Of a DNA stretch of 64,000 nucleotides, positions 57,627-64,000 are shown one piece after another. The translations under genes were made by a program, and so were the position numbers. Below the pieces are notes generated by a model. The model had not been told where the DNA came from, made no database searches, and worked only from the letters and a program-made list of their open reading frames with translations. This DNA is from Galbitalea sp036266835 (GTDB lineage Bacteria > Actinomycetota > Actinomycetes > Actinomycetales > Microbacteriaceae). How positions within the stretch are numbered: position 1 is the stretch's first letter; every line of letters begins with the position of its first letter. The stretch lies in contig DATAXD010000070.1 of assembly GCA_036266835.1 (NCBI GenBank), positions 21,205 to 85,204 on the forward strand. The letters are read 5' to 3'.

Positions 57627-58319
57627 TCACGGATCCTTGGTTGGCAGCAAAACGAGGTCGTCCCTGCTCACCAACCTGGTTGCGACCGCGTACTCGACCA
57701 AGCGGGATCGGCGATGGGTAGCAAGGTTGCCCTTTCCGCCACGCAGCCCCTGCACCCCAATCTTGTCCAATTTTTCGCAGACATTGTCGAGCTTTCGATT
57801 GAACGCGGTGATCGTCCAGCCGAGACGCTCCGTCGCCTGCGCCGATGTCGGAATCTCACCCTTGCCCGGGATCGATTCCATCAGCACCCCCTCGGCGAGT
57901 GAGACGATCAACTGGCGCTGGCTCGTCGTTAATGGAATCGGTTCTATCGTGGTGGCACCGGCGACGCCGCCATGTGATGGTGCGGTGTTGAAGTAGTCCT
58001 CTGACGAGTGGATCGTGAAGTCGTAGGCGGTCGACCCCGCCGTGAACAGCACGTGCATGGTCTCGAACACGATCGGGATGCGCGCGTCCGGCGCCAGCCA
58101 CGCGTGCACGCCCCCCGAGCCATCGGTGATGGTTGCGGCCAGGAGATTGCCGATGTTTCCGATCCACCACATCCCGAAGTCGGCGTGCAGCCGCAGGAAG
58201 TGTCGGTGCAGGTAGGGGTTGTCGTCGATGACGAGGTCGCCCTCGCGGCCGATCAAGAACTCGTTGGGTGGAGCGACCTCATACCACTCGCCGCAGAACT
58301 CAATCCTTAGCGGCTTCAT
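57627..58319 (-). CDS. degenerate-FHA protein with possible C-terminal DNA-binding domain (candidate regulator)
   Basis: A 230-aa soluble protein. Residues 1-110 have an FHA-like pattern (EFLIGREGDLVIDDNPYLHR), but the phosphothreonine-binding Ser of the usual S-R-x-H is missing and the later N-G pair reads NIGN, so phosphopeptide binding may be altered. Residues about 135-225 form a helical domain (TTSQRQLIVSLAEGVLMES, then TSAQATERLGWTITAFNRKL and basic THRRSRLVEYAV) that resembles a winged helix-turn-helix. I infer a transcription regulator and propose it for the 18-bp dyads. ATG 58319 overlaps the kinase stop (ATGA). Confidence 0.72.
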   Translation of the reverse strand: MKPLRIEFCGEWYEVAPPNEFLIGREGDLVIDDNPYLHRHFLRLHADFGMWWIGNIGNLLAATITDGSGGVHAWLAPDARIPIVFETMHVLFTAGSTAYDFTIHSSEDYFNTAPSHGGVAGATTIEPIPLTTSQRQLIVSLAEGVLMESIPGKGEIPTSAQATERLGWTITAFNRKLDNVCEKLDKIGVQGLRGGKGNLATHRRSRLVEYAVATRLVSRDDLVLLPTKDP

Positions 58320-59998
58320 CCCGGGTAGCACCCGTCCGTGTGAGATGACCTAAGGCTGTCATCGGTGTCGAGGGTCCATACGCGGATGCACACCTTCGAC
58401 CCCGAATACGGCACAGTTGCGGTTGGCGACTTGACTGTCGTCGTCGCGCCTTGGGTGTTGCCTACCAAGGGCGCCCACTGGTACTCATCGCTTTTTGCCG
58501 GCTTCGGAGTCACCCAGCTGAACATAACGCTCTTGCCGCCGGCAGCAATGGCACCCGTGGGTGTGTGCGGCTTGGTCGGTAACACGTATTCACCAGCGGG
58601 CTGTCCACCCTGGCCCTCGTTTGCCGCTTGCGTCGCGTTCGGGTTCGGGCTCTTGCTGTTCGCATTGCTCGCAATAAAGGCGGACACTCCGATGACGCCT
58701 GCGATCAGGACGATCGCGACGCTCACCGAGATCACCGCGGTGCGCCGCCGTCGCCGCGGCGCGACGCCATTGGCCGGAGCTGACGGCCCGTTCGGCTCGG
58801 TCGGCGCCCGCATTTGGGTCGCACCTTCGACCACGGTTGGACGCCGCAGCTGCGTTGCCTCCGGGCTCGCAGTGCCCGCCTCGACCGGTGTCCGGCGCAC
58901 GACCGTTTCCTGTGGGGTCGGAGAATCGGACGATGCCGAAGGAGGCCGCGAAACAACGGGCGGCGCAGTGATCGGCACCGTCGCCTGCGCGCGCACAGTC
59001 GGGATCGCACGAGCGCGGGTCTCATCCGCCGACGCCTCGTCGCCGGATGCGGCACGTTCCGGTCGCTCAATCGCCAGGTTGGGAATGTCAAGCGGCGTCT
59101 GCGGGTAGGCGAGCTCGGCCTCGACGCGCTGCAGGGCCCGGCCGAAGTCCACAGCGGTCGCAAACCGATCCCGCGGGTCGTTGGCCATTCCCTTCTGCAG
59201 CACGGCAAGGAGGGATGCTGGAACATCGGCGCGAGTCATCGGGGTGATCGATCCGCGCGCGATTCGCCCGATCAGGTCGACCGAGCCGTTCGACCGGCCG
59301 GGAATTTCGAACGGAGTGTGTCCCGCGAGCACTGTGTACAGCGTTGCCGCGAGCGAGAAGACATCCGAGCGCACATCGGGACTCGGTTCATCGTCGAACA
59401 TTTCCGGCGGCGACCACGGAATCGACATCCCGACGGATGCTGTTCCGCCGCCCGTCGCGCCCGGATTCGCGAGCGACCGGGAGGTCGTGGTCATCGTCGA
59501 GGCCTGCTCATCGACTGTGGACGAAATCCCGAAGTCAGTAAGCGCAGGCCAGCCGAACTGGTTCGTCAAAACGTTCGCGGGCTTTATGTCGCGGTGCAGG
59601 ATGCCCGCAGCGTGTGCCGTCGCAATCGCGCTCGACAGGCGAACACCCAGCTCGAGTGTTTGTTCGACGGTCAGCGGCTGCTTCTTGTATTGCTCCGCGA
59701 GACTCGATCCCGAACAGTATTCCATGACGAGATACGGGCGATCATCATCGGCAACGGCTGCCTGGAAGATCGTGACGATATACGGATGCGCCGACAGCTG
59801 CGCCATAACGTTGGCCTCGGCCGCGAAAGCGTCGCGCGACTCCTGGGTCAGGTCGTCAAGCAGCAGCACCTTGACGGCGACGCGTCGCTTCGGAAATGCC
59901 TGGTCGTAGAGGAATACGTCCGAGAATCCGCCCGAACCGAGCAATCTGACGTATTGATACCCGACAAGAGCTGGCGGTGTCGACGAGGGACGTTGCAT
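58316..59998 (-). CDS. PknB-like Ser/Thr protein kinase with extracytoplasmic domain
   Basis: A 560-aa membrane kinase. Glycine loop LLGSGGFSDVFLYD (about 19), VAVKVLLLDD lysine, catalytic ILHRDIKPANVLT (about 140) and LTDFGIS are intact. A juxtamembrane Thr/Pro-rich region with many TQ/TVV sites follows; the membrane segment is AVISVSVAIVLIAGVIGVSAF (about 430), and the outer 100 residues look like one fibronectin-type domain with two cysteines instead of PASTA repeats. The start is ATG 59998 sharing a base with the FHA stop (TGATG); a TTG directly before is less likely. Corresponds to pkb2 of the PFNA cluster. Confidence 0.94.
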   Translation of the reverse strand: MQRPSSTPPALVGYQYVRLLGSGGFSDVFLYDQAFPKRRVAVKVLLLDDLTQESRDAFAAEANVMAQLSAHPYIVTIFQAAVADDDRPYLVMEYCSGSSLAEQYKKQPLTVEQTLELGVRLSSAIATAHAAGILHRDIKPANVLTNQFGWPALTDFGISSTVDEQASTMTTTSRSLANPGATGGGTASVGMSIPWSPPEMFDDEPSPDVRSDVFSLAATLYTVLAGHTPFEIPGRSNGSVDLIGRIARGSITPMTRADVPASLLAVLQKGMANDPRDRFATAVDFGRALQRVEAELAYPQTPLDIPNLAIERPERAASGDEASADETRARAIPTVRAQATVPITAPPVVSRPPSASSDSPTPQETVVRRTPVEAGTASPEATQLRRPTVVEGATQMRAPTEPNGPSAPANGVAPRRRRRTAVISVSVAIVLIAGVIGVSAFIASNANSKSPNPNATQAANEGQGGQPAGEYVLPTKPHTPTGAIAAGGKSVMFSWVTPKPAKSDEYQWAPLVGNTQGATTTVKSPTATVPYSGSKVCIRVWTLDTDDSLRSSHTDGCYPG

Positions 59999-61158
59999 CA
60001 ATTCTTCCCGACTGTGAAGCTCACACCGGAGCCGAGATCCACAACCGATCCAACGAGCACAGCCGTCGGCTGGCCGCCGCGCAGTTGCTGAGGTGGCCTT
60101 CCCGGAAACGTGACGAGGGTACCGTTGCGTGACTGGAGGTCGGTCACCATCACCGTCTCGCCCTCGACGCTGACCTGCACGTGATTGCGTGAGATGTCCT
60201 GGTCGGGCCCACCGACAGTGACCAGCCTGGGGACGCTGGACGCGCTCACCTTGCCGGCACTCGGGGCCCTCCCGATGATGAGCGTCTGGTCGAGGATTTC
60301 CTTCTCGCCGGTCGAGAACTCGAGGCTGAAGCTCGACTGCGCCACCGTGCGAAGGTTTCGAGCCGGTCTCGCGGCACGGGCCGCACGACGCTCGGCCGCG
60401 GTTAACCCGACCGCCGTCTTACCGTCGTGATCGCCCGCGACCGCGCCGGCGTCTTCGCGAACCGCCGCACCCTCAACCGTGCGAACGACGGTTTCGCCGA
60501 ACAGGAAGTCGTAGCCGCCATCGGGATCGTCGCCCGGCGGAGGCGTCGCGATCGTGGCATCGGAAATCGTGATCCCGGGATCGACGATCGTGTCCGTTAC
60601 CGGCTCCTTCGCGATGCGCTGAGCGGGTAGCAGTCGCGCGGCCGGCAATGCCTCGATGGCGGATGACTCGGCCGCCGGACCGCTCATGGCAAGCGAGCCG
60701 AGCGACAGCCACGCGATCGGCGCGGAACCGCCAACGAGGGCATACCCCGGTGCTGTAGCGCTCAACGATTCCGCCGCGCGCGCGCCAACCTGGACGAGCG
60801 TCGCATTCGGTACCGTTCGCTCGAACCAAGTGGACACGCCGGCCCCCGAGATCTCGGCCTGCTCGTCGGCGCTGTGCACCCGAACCGCGAGGGAACCTCG
60901 CACGATCACCGAGAATTCAAAGGCGGCTACACCATCCACTGGCGCGAAAGTTCCCAGCACGAAATCCGGGGTGGTTGAGATGCCGCCCCGGGTGAGTGCG
61001 TCAAGCACGGGCTGTGTGGACTTCCCCGTCGACACCAAATCCCACAGGTCTTCGAGCCGTTCCTGTGGCAGGCCCGCCGTCACGACCAGCACACAACCAC
61101 CGGCCACCATCGCGATCCACTTCGGGTCGCGCGCGGTCCCATAACGAATTTCGGGCAC
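59998..61158 (-). CDS. FHA-domain protein of kinase cassette
   Basis: A 386-aa soluble protein. The N-terminal 190 residues are an alpha/beta domain I do not recognise (MVAGGCVLVVTAGLPQERLE, YALVGGSAPIAWLSLGSLAM); the C-terminal FHA domain has LIIGRAPSAGKV, DISRNHVQVS and LQSRNGTLV, all binding positions intact. The start is GTG 61158 with AGGAG 5 nt upstream; a longer frame would overlap the phosphatase gene. It sits between phosphatase and kinase and is a likely phospho-relay target. Confidence 0.86.
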   Translation of the reverse strand: MPEIRYGTARDPKWIAMVAGGCVLVVTAGLPQERLEDLWDLVSTGKSTQPVLDALTRGGISTTPDFVLGTFAPVDGVAAFEFSVIVRGSLAVRVHSADEQAEISGAGVSTWFERTVPNATLVQVGARAAESLSATAPGYALVGGSAPIAWLSLGSLAMSGPAAESSAIEALPAARLLPAQRIAKEPVTDTIVDPGITISDATIATPPPGDDPDGGYDFLFGETVVRTVEGAAVREDAGAVAGDHDGKTAVGLTAAERRAARAARPARNLRTVAQSSFSLEFSTGEKEILDQTLIIGRAPSAGKVSASSVPRLVTVGGPDQDISRNHVQVSVEGETVMVTDLQSRNGTLVTFPGRPPQQLRGGQPTAVLVGSVVDLGSGVSFTVGKN

Positions 61159-61166
61159 GAATTCTC

Positions 61167-62012
61167 CTACTTCCTGGGAGCGGTCTCTTCGAGAAAAGCC
61201 GGCATCGGAGTCGACCCTCCCGAACCGGCGTCTGTCCACACCGCGCCAACCGCCACGACGGTGACGTTGTCGCGACCGCCCGCAGTCACTGCAGCATCAA
61301 CCAGCCTGCCGGCGAGACTATCCGATGCAAAAGGATCCGGGCTGTCTCCAATTATCTCGACGATCTGCGCATCGGAGAGCTCCTTCGTGAGCCCGTCTGA
61401 GCACATGATGAACAACTGCTCGCCACCGGCCGGAATGAGCCAGACATCGGCGTCCGGTTCGTCGTCGATACCCATCGCACGCGTGACGATGTTCCGCTCC
61501 GGGTGGTTCTCGGCCTGCGCGCGACTGATCAGGCCCGAGTCGATGAGATCCTGGACCGCCGAGTGATCGATCGTGATCTGGTCCAGGGTCTTCCCCTGCC
61601 ATAGATATGTTCGTGAGTCGCCAACATTGAACGCCATCCAGGACGGCAAACCATCGGACCCCGGCACGAGGAGGGCAATGCCGGTCAGGGTCGTGCCGGC
61701 AATCTCGTCATCCTGACGACCGTTCGGCGTCAAGGCGCGAACGGCCGTGTTGGCGACCTCGATCGAGGCGAGAACGCTGGATGATGTCGTCGAAACCTGG
61801 TTGCCGTAGTGCTCGGAGAGCACGCGTACGACCGCTGCGCTCGCCCGGTCGCCGTGGGCGTGGCCGCCCATTCCGTCTGCTACGACGAAAACAGCTGGAC
61901 CGGCCAGATAGCTGTCCTCGTTCACCTCACGCGTGCTGCCGATGTCGGATGACGCGCTGACGAACAGGCGCACCGAGTGCGTCCCGAGCGACAGGGCAAG
62001 TTCCCCTTCCAT
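61167..62012 (-). CDS. PP2C-family Ser/Thr phosphatase
   Basis: A 281-aa soluble phosphatase. REVNEDSYLAG, VFVVADGMGGHAHGDRAS, IMCSDGLTKELSD and GGRDNVTVVAVG are the four metal-binding motifs, all intact. It would reverse phosphorylation by the kinase two genes downstream. ATG 62012 has AGGAG at 6 nt. First gene of unit D; dyad copy 4 lies 100 bp upstream. Confidence 0.95.
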   Translation of the reverse strand: MEGELALSLGTHSVRLFVSASSDIGSTREVNEDSYLAGPAVFVVADGMGGHAHGDRASAAVVRVLSEHYGNQVSTTSSSVLASIEVANTAVRALTPNGRQDDEIAGTTLTGIALLVPGSDGLPSWMAFNVGDSRTYLWQGKTLDQITIDHSAVQDLIDSGLISRAQAENHPERNIVTRAMGIDDEPDADVWLIPAGGEQLFIMCSDGLTKELSDAQIVEIIGDSPDPFASDSLAGRLVDAAVTAGGRDNVTVVAVGAVWTDAGSGGSTPMPAFLEETAPRK

Positions 62013-62112
62013 CGCTACTCCTTGATTCGATGTGGATGTCCGAAATCGAGCGCCAGGCCGAGAGGTGGCTCAACTCTAGGGGAAATCTGTCACGAACTTT
62101 GCTCAGTAAGCA

Positions 62113-62130
62113 ATGGGGACTCCTGCCCAT
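62113..62130. promoter_or_regulatory. 18-bp dyad, copy 4 (unit D, kinase cassette)
   Basis: ATGGGGACTCCTGCCCAT, 100 bp upstream of the PP2C start. One position of the left half-site differs from copies 1-3 (G for C). AGATTT, 24 nt downstream on the minus strand, may be the -10. Confidence 0.7.
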
Positions 62131-62227
62131 CGGCAGACAGGCGCTGACAACGGCGGCCTAGCGATCGCGGCATCTCCGACGAACCGATCAAGTCCGGACG
62201 ATCCCGCAGCTAGCTGGTCGAACGCGC

Positions 62228-62737
62228 CTAGTACGACGACTTTCCGCTGAGCCCCGCGCTGGGGAAGCACTGCGAAAGTGCTGTAACGGTGAACACCGGT
62301 CCCTGCGCGAATTCGGCGGTCAGGTTATAACCCGAGTTCGAGATGAACGACATCGTGGGCGTGCCATCCGGTGCCTTGCTGTTGGAGACCTGCCACCCGC
62401 TCTTATTCGTCCAGTAATCACCGATCTTGTCGAGGATGCCGCTGGTGTCCAGGCCCGGTTTCAGGCTGATCGTCATTGTGCTCGGCCAGTAAGACTCGTC
62501 GGTCTTGTGGAGGCACGGGAAGATCACTTTTGACTGCTTCGGCTGGATGATCGAAATCACGGACGACTTCGGGATAAAGCTTGCCATCTTGGTCTCGATG
62601 GAGAGCGTGGTCGCTTTCGCGTTCGCGAGCGTGCTCGTCGAGCCGCCCGCTGCGGACGAACAGCCACTCAGGGTCGCGGCAAGCGCGAGCGAGGCTGCGG
62701 CCGCAAGGCTGACTGCGGCAATTCGGGTGGTGTGCAC
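62228..62737 (-). CDS. small lipoprotein of unknown function
   Basis: A 169-aa protein with a lipoprotein signal: MHTTRIAAVSLAAAASLALA then the lipobox LSGC (cysteine about 26). The mature part (TMTISLKPGLDTSGILDKIG, YWTNKSGWQVSNSK) has two cysteines and a pattern seen in small actinobacterial lipoproteins of unknown role. ATG 62737 has AAAGGAG about 6 nt upstream. The 215-bp gap after it holds dyad copy 4, but the gene itself carries no dyad upstream, so I do not count it in the secretion regulon. Confidence 0.8.
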   Translation of the reverse strand: MHTTRIAAVSLAAAASLALAATLSGCSSAAGGSTSTLANAKATTLSIETKMASFIPKSSVISIIQPKQSKVIFPCLHKTDESYWPSTMTISLKPGLDTSGILDKIGDYWTNKSGWQVSNSKAPDGTPTMSFISNSGYNLTAEFAQGPVFTVTALSQCFPSAGLSGKSSY

Positions 62738-62848
62738 GTGGCGCTCCTTTTGGACATAAAGGATCTCTCCGGGTCACGATAACGCTGAAATAGCGGCCAA
62801 GACGACTCCCTGTTTCGGGGGCCAGCTAAGTTTCGCGTGTTACGCGAG

Positions 62849-63859
62849 TTACTTGTGTGAGTCGACCCGCAACTTGATCAGGCTCGCGCCGACCGAAACA
62901 ACGAGAGCTGCGGAGATCACGGCCAGGGAAGTGAGCGTGCCGAACTCCGGGGCCCAGCTCACCGGTTGGCCGGCGTTGACGAAGAACAGATTGTTGTGGT
63001 GGAGGGCGTGAAACACCAGCTTCACGGCGATGAACACCAGGATCAGGGTGACGCCGTAGGTCAGGTATGCGAGCCGGTCGATGAGGTGTCCGAGCAGGAA
63101 ATAGAGCTGCCGCAGCCCCATGAGTGCGAACAGGTTCGCGGAAAAGACGAGGAACGGATCCTGGGTGATCCCGAAGACCGCCGGTATGGAGTCGAGCGCG
63201 AAGATCAGGTCGGTCACACCGATCGCGAGCGTGACCACGAGAATCGGCGTCAGCATCCGCTTGCCATCCTTGAGCACCGTGAGGTGATTCCCGTTGAAGT
63301 GCGGCGTTATCGGGATGAGCCGACGCAGGAACCGGATGACGCGGCTCTCCTGCTCGTCGGTTGGGGCACGCGACGACACGAGCTGTTGCACCGCGGTGTA
63401 GAGCAGAAACGCGCCGAACACATAAAAGATCCACTCGAAGTGGTTGATGAGGGTCACGCCCAGCAGGATGAACAGCCCGCGCAGGACGAGCGCGATGATG
63501 ATGCCAACGAGCAGCACCTCCTGTTGCAGCTTCTTCGGCACCGCGAATCGCCCCATGATGATGATGAAGACGAACAGGTTGTCCGTGCTCAGGCTGTATT
63601 CGGTGAGCCAGCCCGACAGGAATTGGCCGGATGCATTCCCGCCGTCATAAATAAGGAGCCCGGCTGCGAACGCGAGCGCGAGAAGGACGTAGAACGCGAT
63701 CCAAATCGCGGATTCGCGGGGCGACGGTACATGCCGGCGAACGTACGCGAACACGAGATCGGCGACGATCACGAGCACCATGAACGACATGGTGACGATC
63801 TCGAACCAGACGGGGATCACGGGGCCCAGTCGCTGCCCGTGAGTGTGAGCTCCATGCAT
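62849..63859 (-). CDS. TerC-family integral membrane protein
   Basis: A 336-aa protein with about nine membrane segments. Family marks are TEYSLSTDNLFVFIIIMGRF (about residue 85), RGLFILLGVTLINHFEWIFY and TDLIFALDSIPAVFGITQDP (about residue 205), which hold the conserved acidic residues. TerC proteins are linked to metal (manganese) export and metalation of secreted proteins in other bacteria. I chose ATG 63859; neither it nor the TTG at 63919 has a ribosome site, though TACGAT ends 2 nt before the ATG. Separated from the lipoprotein by 111 bp. Confidence 0.9.
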   Translation of the reverse strand: MHGAHTHGQRLGPVIPVWFEIVTMSFMVLVIVADLVFAYVRRHVPSPRESAIWIAFYVLLALAFAAGLLIYDGGNASGQFLSGWLTEYSLSTDNLFVFIIIMGRFAVPKKLQQEVLLVGIIIALVLRGLFILLGVTLINHFEWIFYVFGAFLLYTAVQQLVSSRAPTDEQESRVIRFLRRLIPITPHFNGNHLTVLKDGKRMLTPILVVTLAIGVTDLIFALDSIPAVFGITQDPFLVFSANLFALMGLRQLYFLLGHLIDRLAYLTYGVTLILVFIAVKLVFHALHHNNLFFVNAGQPVSWAPEFGTLTSLAVISAALVVSVGASLIKLRVDSHK

Positions 63860-63971
63860 CGATCGTAGGAGGTTCGCGTCGGGTCCCGTCTGCCGAGGCA
63901 ACGAACTGTTCAATTCCAAACCACAGGCGGCTCATAGGATTCGTCAAGCTCGTCCCGCGACACTCGAGGAC

Positions 63972-64000
63972 ATGAAGCGCATCCTCGGGAAGAAATCCGC
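63972..64000 (+). CDS. possible start of a gene cut by right window edge
   Basis: ATG at 63972 opens MKRILGKKS and runs off the window. GAGGA is only 1 nt before the ATG, so the start is weakly supported. Divergent from the TerC gene. Nothing can be said on function. Confidence 0.25.

Noticed and set aside
36498..62130. Prophage or integrative element origin for the secretion locus
   Set aside because: No integrase, transposase, tRNA-flanking direct repeat or composition break was seen, and the neighbours are ordinary chromosomal genes.
1..64000. CRISPR arrays, rRNA or tRNA genes
   Set aside because: No regularly spaced repeats and no recognisable rRNA or tRNA sequence was seen on reading the window.

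Overview
The window reads as a chromosomal segment of a high-GC actinobacterium, most likely a member of Microbacteriaceae (inference, no search run). Supporting marks are a set of coenzyme F420 biosynthesis genes, several F420-type luciferase-like oxidoreductases, an Rv2466c-like DsbA protein, a DUF222/HNH protein, a DUF3515 lipoprotein beside ddl, a leuCD-murA-plsC-gpsA-ddl operon, many GTG/TTG starts, and many genes that look leaderless (a TANNNT -10 hexamer exactly 6 nt before the start codon). I see no rRNA, tRNA, insertion sequence, prophage or CRISPR array, and no gene-free stretch above 300 bp.

Layout. 1-4 kb: a minus-strand operon for reductive pyrimidine or hydantoin breakdown (nitrilase-type N-carbamoyl amidohydrolase, dihydropyrimidinase, F420-type oxidoreductase, class III aminotransferase cut by the window edge), divergent from a MocR/GabR-type regulator. 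5-8.5 kb: quinone oxidoreductase, phosphotransferase, acyl-CoA dehydrogenase. 8.5-13.2 kb: a MoxR / DUF58 / transglutaminase module with an intact-looking transglutaminase core. 13.3-21.2 kb: F420 biosynthesis (cofD, fbiC, cofC, cofE) and an FGD-like F420-dependent dehydrogenase, with a lipoprotein and a DUF4279-like protein between. 21-30 kb: housekeeping and small genes (DsbA-like, PfpI, coaD, recG, rsmD, HNH, ArsR, thiL, DUF3515). 30-36.4 kb: one compact operon leuC-leuD-murA-plsC-gpsA-ddl.

36.5-62.1 kb is the most interesting part: a 25.6-kb type VII secretion-like locus in four transcription units. Unit A (plus strand) is a secreted beta-propeller protein. Unit B has two WXG100 proteins, an unknown 206-aa protein, two zinc-ribbon proteins (one with FHA) and a single-pass membrane protein. 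Unit C has a 1763-aa cell-surface Ig-like/FnIII protein, a second MoxR / DUF58 / transglutaminase module and an EccC/EssC ATPase with an N-terminal FHA domain. Unit D is a phospho-signalling cassette: PP2C phosphatase, FHA protein, PknB-like kinase with an extracytoplasmic tail, and a degenerate-FHA protein with a possible DNA-binding C-terminus. EccB/D/E, mycosin and EsaA/EssA/EssB are not visible. The kinase/FnIII/MoxR/DUF58/transglutaminase set recalls the PFNA cluster of bifidobacteria.

Two observations stand out. First, an 18-bp dyad, ATGGGSANNNCTRCCCAT, occurs in the leader of each of the four units (36498, 43070, 57594, 62113), and I found no copy elsewhere in the window; this suggests one dedicated regulator and delimits the system. 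Second, the transglutaminase of the secretion locus has lost all three catalytic positions (Cys to Ala, His to Thr, acidic residue to Tyr), while its paralogue at 8.5 kb keeps them. After the locus come a small lipoprotein, a TerC-family membrane protein and the right window edge.
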